From Climacium dendroides (lineage: Eukaryota > Streptophyta > Bryopsida > Hypnales > Climaciaceae): a stretch of 64,000 nucleotides of DNA. Both the position numbers and the translations under genes were made by a program. Of the stretch, positions 33,378 through 46,063 are shown piece after piece. The DNA lies in assembly GCA_950106755.1 (NCBI GenBank), contig OX467086.1:31576001-31640000 (forward strand), read 5' to 3'. Each line of letters opens with the position of its first letter. Position 1 is the first letter of the stretch. The notes beneath the pieces are model-generated. The model was not told the origin of the DNA and did no database searches. It saw only the letters and a program-made list of their open reading frames with translations.

Positions 33378-34627
33378 AGTTGTAATCCAAAATTACAAGA
33401 AGAGAAGAAGCTAATAAATTGTATAAATAAAGAAGAACTCTTACAAGCTTGGTAGGCACATAGAACCGTCTCTCTTCACACATTCAAGCCAAAAGTCCTT
33501 TAGCATTGCAACAAGAGGCTTTAAATTAGGTAGCTCTAATAAATTTGCAAGACTTTCTAAAAATAGAATACCCATTAAAGCAGCACAACTCATTGAATAT
33601 GTTATTGGGTCATTGCAAGAAACATTGTCCACTTTTTGGAGCATTTTGGCAAAATCTGCATTTCAACACCGGAGTACTATGAGTACTAGAAGTACTACTT
33701 AACAAAACAATCTCAACTATTGATTGGAAAAATTGATGGCTAAAAGTACCATTGCAAGTACTATGGACTACTTGCTAGTATTGAAATAATACTATGGGGA
33801 AGAAAAGAGATTGTCATAAAAAAATAGAATCAATGAGGTATGAATTAATAATAAATAGAAATTGTGAACAAAAAAAATTAAAAATTAGCCATTTGAGAGA
33901 ACTTGATGGTGATCAAATTTCACCAAAAGAATGAATTAATTGACACCTTCTTCAATGTTTAGAAGTATTCATGTAAGGGAGCCTTATTTGCATGGACCTA
34001 GAGGATATAAAATGATATATTCTTTAATACTCCTTAGTAGGTATATAGATGCCCATCTAGTGTGGAAATAGACCACTAAAATTTTCACTCTAAATCATTC
34101 AATTTGGATACTCTAAACGTAGTGAAAATCCCTAAATCTCAAATGCGACAAATTAACAAAATCAACTTTTAAATATAAAATGATTTCTTTTAATTTTAAA
34201 AAAAATAAGGGATTTGATGACCATCAAGTTAGACATGTCCAATAGAAATTTTATGTTCTTAGAACTTGGGATTCAAAAGTTATACCAAAAGATAACAACG
34301 TCACTCCAATTGTGATGGAGAAGAGAATCATTGATGGAGAAGAGGACTAGTGATTCTGGCAATGATCCTACTCAGCCAAATTTTTTATTTTTTTATTCCA
34401 TCATCTATCACCAAATTAAGCAAGTGCCAATTTCAAGGCATTGTCAAGTAGAAATTTTGAAATGTGTTATTAAAGAAAGTAGGAATTTGTAAAGTAGTTG
34501 TATTATCCTCTCCTCTCCAACTATCATATTCATCATTACTTTCAATTATAAGATCTTCATTGAATGGGATAAAAACAAGTAAAATATGAGAGGTCATTAG
34601 ACTCAAGGATTCGACTAATAATCATTG
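33378..34627. other. AT-rich intergenic with possible exon remnant
   Basis: A minus-strand stretch at 33,441-33,644 reads as a protein-like segment (NLLELPNLKPLVAMLKDFW) followed by a donor-like gtaag, so it may be a decayed transposon exon. I do not recognise the family and found no partner exon. Confidence 0.35.
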
Positions 34628-35094
34628 TATTCAATGATACTACAACTATAGATTTGTTATGACCAATGATAACAACATCTGGATCTACAAATACAAGAAC
34701 AATTGAAACTCACATTTAATTTCACCAAATATGAATATAATCTTTTGCTAGGGCAATTTGAAAGGTCTATAAAGTCATCATCATCAACTATTTTGCATGC
34801 AAGATCTTGGGGGTCCATTCCCCTTTTTTTTATGTTAATGTGTGAACAAAACTTTGGATCCTTATATATTTTTTGAATTTTAAATAAAATAAAATGAAAA
34901 AAATATGAATAGATTTTTCTACTTTGAAAGTTTATATTTTGAATTATTGATATTTTTATTTTTATTTTTGAATTTTTGATATTTTTATTTACAGCTTCCA
35001 ACAACGCACTAGATTCACTACAACCTGCTTGCAACATCACTTGGTCACAAACTGCTTAACATTGCATATGCCAAGCACACATAATGTTAGTCTG

Positions 35095-36300
35095 CATTTC
35101 CAACTAATTTGGCCAAATCTTAGTTACCGGGACTACTAGCACACACTTCCTTTGTGACACCAAGCATGCAACTTAGTAACATGAGACAAAAGTTCGACCT
35201 TAATGTGCAAGGATCCATGGTGACACTACTCACCATGGTCCTAACCATTCTTGTGTATCATCCGACTCTATACTAGCCTTTTGCATTTGCTACTCATTCA
35301 CTAAAGGTAACCGGCACTCAAAACTCGAGACACATCTAAGAAGGCCTAATAAGGAGCGGGACTCCACCTAATCGATGCCATAGGATACACACAGTGTTCT
35401 ATGGTGCCTTGAAGTAGTGGTGAAGTCACCATCCACAACCATGAGTTACTGAAATTCATTAAGGCTCAAGAGGGAGAGAAGAAGGAAACCAACCCCTTCT
35501 ATAGTACTCTCTGTAGTATTCAGCAGACCTCCCTGTCTTAGGTCGAAGGGGAACACCAAGTACACTTGAGTTGTGGAAGACCACCCAATTTCAACCCAAA
35601 TCGCCAACCCAAATCGCCAACCCAAATCGCCAAGTTACATTACCACTTGGACTTGCGGACTTCCAACCGGCGTAACTTTGCACTTAGAGATCCGAATTCA
35701 ACATGCAAGTCCATTTTAGACATTTAAGCAACAAGTAAATGCTGATGAACTGCTCACTCGTCTCATTTAGGCAAGTTCTCGCAAATTTATGGCCCTCCAA
35801 AGATTCAGATCTACCGGAGATGACGTCACGCCTTCACCACGGTTCTTCTTTTGTTCATAACTTTTGACTCATGTCTTAGAACCTTATAATGTTTATTATT
35901 CTAGGTACTTTGTATTCATAGCTTTCCAATGATATGCTACATGCCATACGTTCTTATGGGATTCATTGATAATCCCTCACATCTAGCCTTAAATGTCCCG
36001 ACGCCACTAGGACCTAGTCAACTTTGGACGGCCATAATTTTGATCTTACAACTCTGAATTACTTGTTCTTTGTGCCGTTAAAAGCGTATTGTTAAGAGCT
36101 TTCCAAGCATGTATGACACTCTATTGTCAACTTCAAACCCAGACGTCATTGTACCTTGTTTGATCAGGAGTTTCTCAAATCTCCCTTCTTAGTCTATTGT
36201 AAGGCTTAGAAAGTCACCCCCAAGGTTCTCTTTTGTGCACTAAGGTTCATTAGGCACCCAAGATGATAGAGGCATGACTTTTAGCCTTCAAATTTTGTGT
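35095..36300. other. Moderate-GC segment, possibly retrotransposon-derived
   Basis: Less AT-rich than its surroundings and conserved in the mirrored arm (about 62,080-63,290). Its composition recalls non-coding parts of plant LTR retrotransposons, but I found no LTR pair, primer site or coding domain, so this is only an impression. Confidence 0.25.
35590..35632. repeat. 13-bp tandem repeat, three copies
   Basis: Three copies of caacccaaatcgc. The mirrored right arm (near 62,775) has a single copy. Confidence 0.8.
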
Positions 36301-36482
36301 GAAAAGGGAATGTTTTCTACAAAAGTTTGTCTTCCTTCCAGTGAATGCTTTTATATTTTTTTAAGCCAACAATTCACATGGTATCCAAATAAATGATTTC
36401 CATAGTGACAATATATCTATATTTAAAGTGAAAAAAACAAATTTTCTAGTACATTGCGAAGCTAGATTTCTTGACTTTGAAC

Positions 36483-36604
36483 CATGGTTGTCATACTGGA
36501 CAAGCTACTATTCATTTTTTGTCCTGTAGGACGAGTTGTTATTCATCAAATGTACTTGAGAGGTACAAGAAATGAATAGTATCTTGTTCAGTATGACAAC
36601 CATG
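36483..36604. mobile_element. 8-bp-TSD MITE (catggttgtcata family), 122 bp
   Basis: Imperfect palindrome starting catggttgtcatactgg and ending agtatgacaaccatg, flanked by ctttgaac duplications (36,475-36,482 and 36,605-36,612). The right-arm counterpart (61,710-61,925) sits in the same 8-bp target site, so the insertion predates the arm duplication. Confidence 0.9.
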
Positions 36605-36713
36605 CTTTGAACTTCTTTAAACTTAAATTTTTTACACTAGAGTTTTGAAAGCATACCTCTTTAACTTAAATTTTTTACACTATAGAGTTTTGAGCTTCAG
36701 GAAAAATTCAGAA

Positions 36714-37190
36714 AAATTTAAATTTAAATTTTAAGAAAAATTTAAATTTTAAGAAAAATTTAAATTTTAAGAAAAATTTAAATTTTAAGAAAAATTTAAA
36801 TTTTAAGAAAAATTTAAATTTTAAGAAAAATTTAAATTTTAAGAAAAATTTAAATTTTAAGAAAAATTTAAATTTTAAGAAAAATTTAAATTTTAAGAAA
36901 AATTTAAATTTTAAGAAAAATTTAAATTTTAAGAAAAATTTAAATTTTAAGAAAAATTTAAATTTTAAGAAAAATTTAAATTTTAAGAAAAATTTAAATT
37001 TTAAGAAAAATTTAAATTTTAAGAAAAATTTAAATTTTAAGAAAAATTTAAATTTTAAGAAAAATTTAAATTTTAAGAAAAATTTAAATTTTAAGAAAAA
37101 TTTAAATTTTAAGAAAAATTTAAATTTTAAGAAAAATTTAAATTTTAAGAAAAATTTAAATTTTAAGAAAAATTTAAATTTTAAGAAGAA
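36714..37190. repeat. 18-bp satellite array, about 26 copies
   Basis: Head-to-tail units of aaatttaaattttaagaa with almost no variation, bounded by two copies of a unique segment (acactatagagttttgagct; 36,677 and 37,201). The right arm has only about one unit at the equivalent place (about 61,575), so the array expanded in this arm alone. Confidence 0.95.
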
Positions 37191-37502
37191 ATTAAATTTT
37201 TTACACTATAGAGTTTTGAGCTTCAAGAAAAATTCAGAAAAATTTAAATTTAAATTTTAAGAAAAATTGTTAAGCACAGTATGTATGAGATAGAAGGAAA
37301 ATCTAAATTATTAATATCTCTAAAATAGAATTAAAATGCACTAATAGAATTAAAATGCACTAAATTCAATGGTGAACCATGTGAATTTTCTTTTAAATTA
37401 TTAAAATTGCATTAAAAAATGACTCGTACAAGTTATTATTCAAAAAGATGCTATAAGCCTATAATTGACCAAATACAAGATAAATTGTCTATAATTTTCT
37501 CA

Positions 37503-37684
37503 TAACAAAACCAAATGGAATGAATCAAAGCTTTCCATATAACAAAACCAAATGGAATGAATCAAAGCTTTCCATATAAGGAAAACCAAATGGAATGAAT
37601 CAAAGCTTTCCATATAACAAAACCAAATGGAATGAATCAAAGCTTTCCATCAAAACCAAATGGAATGAATCAAAGCTTTCCATG
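37503..37684. repeat. 37-bp tandem repeat, five copies
   Basis: Units containing aaaaccaaatggaatgaatc followed by aaagctttccat, with linkers ataac, ataagg or none. The right arm has one copy (about 61,317-61,355). Confidence 0.93.
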
Positions 37685-38659
37685 TAGGCAAAAATATAAT
37701 CTATAAGAAAAAAAATTCAAAAAATTCAAATTCAAATTTTCAATTTTTTTTTTGTTGACCCCTCTCCCTTGTTGGGTTCTTTTGAGCTTATTTGGGCATA
37801 ACTTTTGTTTCTAAGCACTAATTGAAAAAAAAATTATATTTTCATGAAACTTATTAGTTTTTCTATCTTCAAAAAAAGTTTCAAAAAATCATGACAAAAT
37901 TCAGCCAGTAGGTACCTACCCCAAATCCCATTTGTCCCCCTAAGGGGACAATGATCTTTTAGGGATTAATCACTTATATTAAAAGCAAACTATGTCATAT
38001 TATCATCTATACAATCTTTCATTCGTTTACTCTTCCTATATCCTAACCACATATTCACACCCAAACGTATTCTCCGTGAAACTATATAGAAATACGCACA
38101 GAAGGAACTCGAGGAAACACTATAGTACTCAAACCAGTGCGTGTCAATGTGATAAGAGATCGGGAGAAAGAAGAACTCTACTGACGCCCTTTGAACTCCT
38201 TTTACAACTAAATATAATTTCAACGCGCGTAGAACAGTAACGGACGTCGGAAGCCCCACAACCCCCTCACGAAGCCATGTTTGGCAACCTGGGTCCAAGC
38301 TCAAACACTCCTCAGTCCTCACCCATGCATCCGCCACTTGAACAGTTCGTATTTTAAGAAACTAAGATTCCTCCAGCGTGTCATCTGCCTTGAAGGAAGT
38401 TCATCCACCGGTCCAGCCGCTTTGAAGTGCGGGGCCGGCTACGAAATGGTCCACCGCTGCAACTGCAATCCTGCACCCGGGGAACCAGCAAGTGGGGTTG
38501 AATTATATATGGCCAATGGCAAGCGAGTAAAATAAAATCAAACTAATTTGCATAACCACGCTCTTTCAGGAACTCGGAGAAGACCACGAGGCAAGCGCAG
38601 ATTCACTGTTTCAAAGAGGACGAAGACCTCGGCTGGCATGGAGTCAGTTTGGACGTACG

Positions 38660-38667
38660 TATATAAG
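38660..38667 (+). promoter_or_regulatory. TATA box of peroxidase at 38,896
   Basis: TATATAAG, 229 bp upstream of the ATG, in a block (aggaactcggagaagaccac onwards, 38,570-38,710) shared by all five peroxidase copies. Transcription would be expected to start near the catcacttgacagagc segment about 30 bp downstream. Confidence 0.75.
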
Positions 38668-38895
38668 CCTGGTGAGCCCTCGGCACTTCTCATCACTTGA
38701 CAGAGCAACTCTCAATCACGGACGCATCAGCTAATCCAGCTCGATCCCGATCTCACACCGACACTTCTCAATTCAAGGCAGATTCTCTGAAATCCAGACT
38801 TTGCGCATTCCAGTTTGATCACTGACAACATAATAAACGATCATCCATCTCATTGAAGGATTCCACTTCCTCGACGTCTAGAAAGTAAGTGCGCG

Positions 38896-39888
38896 ATGGC
38901 CGCTTCGAGGTCCGCGATGGGCCTGCTGTGCGCCGCAGCAGTCCTTCTCAGCTTCATGAGCGCACCCTTGGCCGCTGCCAGTCGAAGCCTCTCCAGTTCT
39001 GGCTCTGGCGGTTGCCAAGAAGGCTTCTACCAGCACTCGTGCCCCAACGTGGAAACCATCATCTACGAGTCCATGCTCAAGTCGTTCCAGCAGAACAGCA
39101 CGGTGGCGCCCGGCGTGCTCCGCCTGGCGTACCACGACTGCTTCGTGCGCGGCTGCGACGCGTCGTTGCTGCTGAACGGATCCAACACCGAGAGAACCAA
39201 CATCATCAACGGCGGCCTCCACGGCTTCGAGGCCATCGACGTCGCCAAGGCCGCCGTGGAGGAGGCTTGCCCGGGCGTGGTCTCGTGCTCCGACGTGCTG
39301 CAGTTCGCCGTGCGCGACACCGTGAAGTTGACGGGAGGACAAGGCTGGACCGTGCCCGCCGGAAGACGCGACGGAAGGGTGTCCCGATCCTCCGAGGTGG
39401 CCGCCAATCTGCTGACACCCAACAACACGGTGCCGGCGCTGCTGAATGTGTTCCAGAAGAAGGACCTGAACGCCACGCAGATGGTGGCGCTGGCTGGCGC
39501 TCACACCCTCGGGAAGGCGCCGTGCGCGACCTTCGACAATCGCATTCAGGGCGCCCAGGTCGACCCCACCATGCAAGCGCACTTCGCCCAGGACTTGAAG
39601 CAGAAGTGCCCCATGGCCAACATCACAGACACGGAAGTGCCGCTGGACTTGGTGTCGGCCACCAAGTTCGACTCGCAGTACTTCAAGAACATCGTGAACA
39701 AGATGGGCTTGCTCACTTCCGATCAGAGCATGTGGGTGGACTCGCGCACCAAGGGCTCCGTCCAGGCCAACACCGACAGCGCCACCTTCAACGCCAACTT
39801 CGCCCAAGCCATGGTGGCGCTCAGCCAGGTGGATGTGCTCACGGGCAGCGCCGGCGAGATCCGGCGAGTGTGCTATTCCGTGAACTAA
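38896..39888 (+). CDS. Class III secretory peroxidase (EC 1.11.1.7 type)
   Basis: 330 residues, no intron. Uses H2O2 to oxidise phenolic and other small donors in the wall or apoplast. Residues 1-28 look like a signal peptide. Distal Arg76 and His80 (VLRLAYHDCFVRGCDASLLL), proximal His203 (LAGAHTLGKAPC) and the FDSQYFKNIVNKMGLLTSDQ segment are intact. Eight cysteines (49, 82, 87, 125, 131, 210, 238, 326) fit the four conserved disulfides; Cys40 is extra. Asn-glycosylation sites at 67, 94, 192 and 242. The ATG is the first in the transcript after the TATA box, with a stop in the leader. It faces tail-to-tail with the copy at 45,071 and mirrors the copy at 59,011, from which it differs at seven residues (3, 42, 51, 96, 116, 190, 255). 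Substrate specificity cannot be read from sequence. Confidence 0.96.
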   Translation: MAASRSAMGLLCAAAVLLSFMSAPLAAASRSLSSSGSGGCQEGFYQHSCPNVETIIYESMLKSFQQNSTVAPGVLRLAYHDCFVRGCDASLLLNGSNTERTNIINGGLHGFEAIDVAKAAVEEACPGVVSCSDVLQFAVRDTVKLTGGQGWTVPAGRRDGRVSRSSEVAANLLTPNNTVPALLNVFQKKDLNATQMVALAGAHTLGKAPCATFDNRIQGAQVDPTMQAHFAQDLKQKCPMANITDTEVPLDLVSATKFDSQYFKNIVNKMGLLTSDQSMWVDSRTKGSVQANTDSATFNANFAQAMVALSQVDVLTGSAGEIRRVCYSVN

Positions 39889-42800
39889 TTCAGTTGGGCA
39901 GGCCTTTTAGCTTAGTTCACTTGAATTGGTGCCCAGGAGCCAGCTCCATGGCGGGTACCCCGACCAAGTAGTGAACATTCGAGCATCAGGTAGGTAGAAG
40001 TTAGAAACCATTCATTCCACGTCATGATTGGTTGGAGACCGGAAGCCCGAATCCAATCCAGTCGGTGCGTGCATTGATGTCCTGGTTAGCAGGTTTGATT
40101 TTGAATGCCCGCACTTCATTGCATTTTATGATTCTTTGCCAGCTTCCTGTGACGTCTGCGGTCGTATGACATGTGCAGGCTGGCACGTCTTCATGACACC
40201 CAGTGGACTCAATTGAATTGGCACTTCAGTAAATTGACCGCTTCTGGATAATTTCCATGTTTCAGACATCTTAATTCTTGCTCGTCAACTCAATGTTAGA
40301 CCTGCAGTCGATTAGTTTGGCCACGAGATCATGCACTCTCTCTGTTCATTGATTTTTGAGTGATGTTGGTTCGTGGGCGCCAGCCAGGTACATACTGTGT
40401 GTTTGTGGCTGGCCCCGCTGGTACAGAATTCATTCTTTCGAGGTCATGACCTGGAACTGAGAAGCCAAGTCATTCTACGTCCTTATTGGTTGGAAATCCC
40501 AGGGATTGAGAAGGTCGTTAGCCAATCGGTTCATGCAGGTCTAGTAATCTGACATTGAGCCTTGAATTTGGCTCCATTGGGAAGAAGCGACTACATCATG
40601 TAACTACTTCACGATAATTCTCCAGCGCTGTACCTCCAAAAGAGTGAGGAGTTGGCTCCAATGGCCCGACTCTGGTGGGGCATTTACAGAATTTGGCTAC
40701 ATCATAATCTGGAATATATGAAGAGTGCGTGCCACTCTTGCGTCGCCAACCTCGGTTCTGAAAACGCTCCACTGGCATGGACTCAGTACTATTGGCGTGC
40801 TTGGCAACGGCCTTGCACCACTTGGGTTTACTTTCATTAACTCGTCTCACAAAGAGCGGTTGAGATTCAAAATTTGAAAGAAACGTGAGCATTTGTGAGG
40901 GAAAGCAGATCGACGTCGATTCATTTCAATTTCCAGGCCACCTGGCCTGAGTTCTGGATTTCATCTTCTTGCGTACTTGCCGGTCCACATGAAGATGGAA
41001 CTTGTTCTTTTTTTCGCGTTCATCTTGGGAACGGGAATATTATTACGACGAAACTGGTCTAAATATCAACTCGTGAGAACTACTACAATGGGTCGGTGCC
41101 ACGAGACGCTACAGTATGAAACTTCCAATCCCAAGTATGCTGAGACACTTGAAGAACCTCCTGAAGGGACAACTATTTCAGAGATATATACCAATGGCAG
41201 AGTCGAAATTTGAACTCAAAAACACGGACAAGCGGTCAAGCGCTATACCTCCGATTCCAACACAGGCAGCATGCAATGGCCTTCAAAGGGCTTTGGATGG
41301 TGCAGGCGGCACTGAATGGAATTTTTTCTGTTTCACGCACCTTAGGTGAGTACATATCTCACATGTGAGCATCAATGCCAGAATTCCTTCGTCGTTCTGC
41401 TTTATCGTCCTCAAGCTAGTCGTGTTGCGAAGTAACATACATATGACTAATAGTGATCGATAGTCCTCGAAAATCGTTGAACTCAACTGCAAACCAATTA
41501 TCTACAGCGTGGCATTTAATTGATTTCAAAGATTGCTCCAGCTGCTCCGTTCGATGTCTAGTTAACTTGGTGTCCGCACAAGCCATGTCGCGCGCGATTG
41601 TGTCCCTACCGTACTGCAAAGCTAGATTGAAGCAGTCGTCTCTCTTGGAGAATCAGTACCTGCGAATTTCGGTCCCTTAGAACTTAATTCAATTGTGCAA
41701 TTCGTCTCATAGTAGAATGTCTATATATTATACAAGGAGCCTCTCGTGCAGAAATTTTGATGGACTTTGTAGCAGCAAGGACTTGTTACTGAATCAGTTC
41801 AGCGACTTCCGTCTTCTCAATGATTTAGTCCCACAAAACAACTCCTGCAATAGTACCCTATTATGAAGAAGATGGTACATTGCTTCTAAAGGAATAGAAT
41901 GCTATTCAAGAAGTCTAACAGAGCAGATTGACCCATGTGCCCTTCATCTACAACCTGAGTTTTTTTCATACGTGATTGAAGGCTTAGCTTGTTGTTGAGC
42001 AGTCCGCAGTTACAAACACAAAAAAATGGACAAAGAGTAAATTTATCAGACATTTTTGGGAAAATCTAGTAACATTTAATTGATACAGAACCAATAAGGT
42101 AAATGGGCAATTTCATTAAAATGGCAAAATTTGGCAACTTTGGCAGTTTTTACCATTCAGATTGGGCAGTTAGAATTGTACAATTGTCCTAGATTTCTTA
42201 AATTTATACCATTCTTAAATGTCTGAAATCTATATGTGTCATAGATGGCACTTTTATAATTTAGATTGTATAATCTGAAATCCAAGATCTCTTAAATGTA
42301 TATTTATATCAATCTAAGATTTTTGAAACGTATATCTTTCCTACATGTCACATTTATGGTTTATACCAACTGGTTAGAATATGGCACAAGAATATGGCAC
42401 ATGGAATACCGCCATTTTAACAAAGTTCCGTATGTAATATGTCTAAGAAGCAACCCTATAGGAGTATAGGAGACCAATTTAGAATATGGTATAGAATATG
42501 GCATAGAATATGATACATGGAATACCACTATTTTAATACAGTTTCCTATATAACATGTCCAAGAAACAACCCTATAGGAGGCCAATTGAAATTGGAGTGA
42601 GTTGGTGTAGTGGAAGATTTTTCAGTGAATTTTCAATGAAAGAAGAATGAAATCCACAATGAATACTAGACATCTATTTATAATTTCTAAAAGAGTAAAA
42701 GCTTGTAGGTTGCTATTTTAGTTCATAGGTGGTGTGTATTCAAATGGAATAGTTTCCTGAATGGGACATGATGTATCCAACCAAAAGCAATCCTCTTGTA

Positions 42801-45070
42801 TTTAATTGGGAAACAACATAGGTTTAGGAAGTGTCCCTCACTAATAGAAAATGGAACATTGAAGATGGAACTTTCATTACCATATTTCTACTAACTTGAA
42901 AATGGAACTTCAAGGCTTCTCAATTGTTCATCATTTTTCTTATGTGCTACGTTGGCAACATTGTCCTTTTTCTTTTCATCCATCTGTAGTTTGGATTCTG
43001 TTCCCAACAACTTGCCATTTTGAACTTCCTGGTGATCAATTCTTTAGTTCTGCATTCTCCATACTAGACCCTTTAATTTGACAGGGGCAATTTGAAGAGC
43101 CTGGTCTCTTTACGGGCCTGTTACTTATTAGACATGAAAAACAAAGCAATCCAGAAGAGGCCGATGATTTGTAATGTTTGGAAGAAAACTCAACAAACAA
43201 GACCCGAGATCCCAGGACAGAGATCCAAGTACAGGCTTCAGTTGAAAAATACTAAAAGCATTAAAAGTTTTCTTCACTAACAGATTTGATTGAATTTTTC
43301 TTATATCAAAAACTATTTCCAAAAGTTTTTAAGTTGATTTCCGCATAGTGAGCTACTTGTACCACTACATGTTCAAATATTGTTTAAAACCTCTAATTCC
43401 TCAGTTAGGTATAGCAATTTTTCAATGTGAACAAAACATTTGAGATTCTCTATAAATCCATAAAACGAGAACACTTTCTAATGCTCATAAAACACTTAAT
43501 ATACTCAACTTTAATATATTGTCTTGTCCATCGGCCAATATCAAGCAAACTATATAGACTGAAAAATTTCTTCTGAGAGCAAAATGCTGAACACAGGTCG
43601 TCAAAATGACCGAAGGAGCGGTTGAGGAGATAGAGTAGAAATCGACATTGCCATGTTAAGCTTGTGTTCCAGGTAAACACCGGTCCAAGGTCCGCTATGA
43701 CCAGACGAACGACTCCAACCAGTAAGCTTGAATGACAGTTAGGTTTCAAAGTTCGAAAGATGATCACGAAAGCATGAATTCTGATTCTCTGGGGCCAGCC
43801 ACATACAGGAAGTAGCTGATTGGCCCCAAAAAAAACACTAAAAAAACAATGAAGAGACAGAGTGCATGATCTTGTGGCCAAACTAATCGACTGCAGGTCT
43901 AACATTGAGTTTACGAGCAAGTGCTGAGATAACTGAAACTTGGAATTTATCCAGAAGAGGTTAATTAACCGAAGTGCCAATTCAATTGAGTCAACTGGGT
44001 GTTATGAAGACGTGCCAGCCTGAAAATGTCATACGGCCGCAGACATCACTGGAAGCTAGCCAAAGAATCATAAAATACATGAATTGCCTCACCACTGAAT
44101 TGAAGTGGGGGCAACTATCTAACGACGAATGCACGCCTGCATCGATTGGGAAACGCCCTTCGGGTTCCAACCAAATCTTCGCGTGGAATGAATGGTTTCT
44201 AATTTCTACCTACCTGATGCTCTCAAAAGAATGAATTTTGTACACTCACTACTTGGCCGGGGTACCCGCCATGGAGCTGGCTCGGGTCATTGAAACCAAC
44301 TCCTCACTCTTTTGGATGAAAGTTTTCTCCGAAAGGTCTGCAATCAGCTTCATCATGCTCAATCTTAGCTTACTAAACCTGCATCATCGATTGGAAAACG
44401 ACCTACTCAATTCGTCGGGTCTCCGACAAACATATAATGCCGTAGAATGACTTGGTTTCTAAGTTCGAAGTGATAACCTGGAAAGAATGCATCCTGTACC
44501 AGCGGGGCCAGCCACATACAGGATGTAACTGCCTGGCGCCCACGAACCAACATCACTCAAAAATCAATGAACAGAGAGAGTGCATGATCTCGTGGCCAAA
44601 CCAATCGATTGCAAGTCTAACATTGACTTCACGAGCAAGTGCTGAGATGTGTAAAACATGGAAATCATCCAGAAGCGGTCAATTTACTGAAGTGCCAATT
44701 CAATTGAGTCCACTGGGTGTCATGAAGACGTGCCAGCCTGGAAATGTCATACGACCGTAGACATCACTGGAAGCTAGCCAAAGAATCATAAACATGAATT
44801 GCCTCACCACTGAATTGAAGTGGGGGCATTCAAAATCAAACCTGCTAACCAGGAAATCAATGCACGCGCCGACTGGATTGGAAAACGCCCTTCGGGCATC
44901 CGGTCTCCAACCAATCCTGACGTGGAATGAATGGTTTCTAACTTCTAGCTACCTGATGCTCTCTAAAGAATGAATTTTGTACACTCACTACTTGGCCGGG
45001 GTACCCGCCATGGAGCTGGCTCCTCGGCACCAATTCAAGTGAACTAAGCTAAAAGGCCTGCCCAACTGAA
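39889..45070. other. Intergenic region between tail-to-tail peroxidases, internally duplicated
   Basis: The 3' flanks of the two convergent peroxidases are themselves inverted copies: about 39,890-40,750 against about 43,750-45,070 reversed. The right part also holds a direct duplication: caattcaattgagtc tracts at 43,978 and 44,697, and the ggtacccgccatggagctgg peroxidase-tail motif at 44,262 and again at 45,000. Short ORFs here, including a 176-codon one at 43,450-43,980, appear in both arms only because the arms are identical; none has a recognisable domain. Confidence 0.6.
42376..42590. repeat. Tandem duplication, about 110 bp, mirrored in right arm
   Basis: Two diverged units with agaatatggca, acatggaatacc, cattttaa, aagAAacaaccctatagga and gaccaattt-like landmarks. 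The mirror copy is at 56,309-56,523. It contains the ttaaaatggcggtattccat motif also seen at 1,855-1,977. Confidence 0.65.
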
Positions 45071-46063
45071 TTAGTTCACGGAATAGCACACTCGCCGGAT
45101 CTCGCCGGCGCTGCCCGTGAGCACATCCACCTGGCTGAGCGCCACCATGGCTTGGGCGAAGTTGGCGTTGAAGGTGGCGCTGTCGGTGTTGGCCTGGACG
45201 GAGCCCTTGGTGCGCGAGTCCACCCACATGCTCTGATCGGAAGTGAGCAAGCCCATCTTGTTCACGATGTTCTTGAAGTACTGCGAGTCGAACTTGGTGG
45301 CCGACACCAAGTCCAGCGGCACTTCCGTGTCTGTGATGTTGGCCATGGGGCACTTCTGCTTCAAGTCCTGGGCGAAGTGCGCTTGCATGGTGGGGTCGAC
45401 CTGGGCGCCCTGAATGCGATTGTCGAAGGTCACGCACGGCGCCTTCCCGAGGGTGTGAGCGCCAGCCAGCACCACCATCTGCGCGGCGTTCAGGCCCTTC
45501 TTCTGGAACACATTCAGCAGCGCCGGCACCGTGTTGTTGGGCGTCAGCAGATTGGCGGCCACCTCGGAGGATCGGGACACCCTTCCGTCGCGTCTTCCGG
45601 CGGGCACGGTCCAGCCTTGTCCTCCCGTCAACTTCACGGTGTCGCGCACGGCGAACTGCAGCACGTCGGAGCACGAGACCACGCCCGGGCAAGCCTCCTC
45701 CACGGCGGCCTTGGCGGCGTCGATGGCCTCGAAGCCGTGGAGGCCGCCGTTGATGATGTTGGTTCTCTCGGTGTTGGATCCGTTCAGGAGCAACGACGCG
45801 TCGCAGCCGCGCACGAAGCAGTCGTGGTACGCCAGGCGGAGCACGCCGGGCGCCACCGTGCTGTTCTGCTGGAACGACTTGAGCATGGACTCGTAGATGA
45901 TGGTTTCCACGTTGGGGCACGAGTGCTGGTAGAAGCCTTCTTGGCAACCGCCAGAGCCAGAACTGGAGAGGCTTCGACTGGCAGTGGCCACGGGTGCGCT
46001 CATGAAGCTGAGAAGGACTGCTGCGGCGCACAGCAGGCCCATCGCGGACCTCGAAGCGGCCAT
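45071..46063 (-). CDS. Class III secretory peroxidase, inner copy (left arm)
   Basis: 330 residues, intronless, same catalytic set as the 38,896 copy (Arg76, His80, His203, eight paired cysteines). Its protein is identical to that of the mirrored gene at 52,836-53,828. Differs from the 38,896 copy at seven residues: Val25, Thr27, Ala116, Gly190, Ala194, Val198 and Val211; the Thr-to-Ala change at 194 removes the glycosylation site at Asn192. The start is the ATG matching the other copies. The frame is open another 70 codons upstream into the leader but contains no ATG there (only TTG). The leader is of a different subtype from the outer copies and matches the pseudogene at 268-1260. Confidence 0.95.
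   Translation of the reverse strand: MAASRSAMGLLCAAAVLLSFMSAPVATASRSLSSSGSGGCQEGFYQHSCPNVETIIYESMLKSFQQNSTVAPGVLRLAYHDCFVRGCDASLLLNGSNTERTNIINGGLHGFEAIDAAKAAVEEACPGVVSCSDVLQFAVRDTVKLTGGQGWTVPAGRRDGRVSRSSEVAANLLTPNNTVPALLNVFQKKGLNAAQMVVLAGAHTLGKAPCVTFDNRIQGAQVDPTMQAHFAQDLKQKCPMANITDTEVPLDLVSATKFDSQYFKNIVNKMGLLTSDQSMWVDSRTKGSVQANTDSATFNANFAQAMVALSQVDVLTGSAGEIRRVCYSVN

Noticed and set aside
35095..36300. LTR retrotransposon
   Set aside because: The composition is suggestive, but no LTR pair, primer-binding site or reverse-transcriptase/integrase coding remnants were seen.
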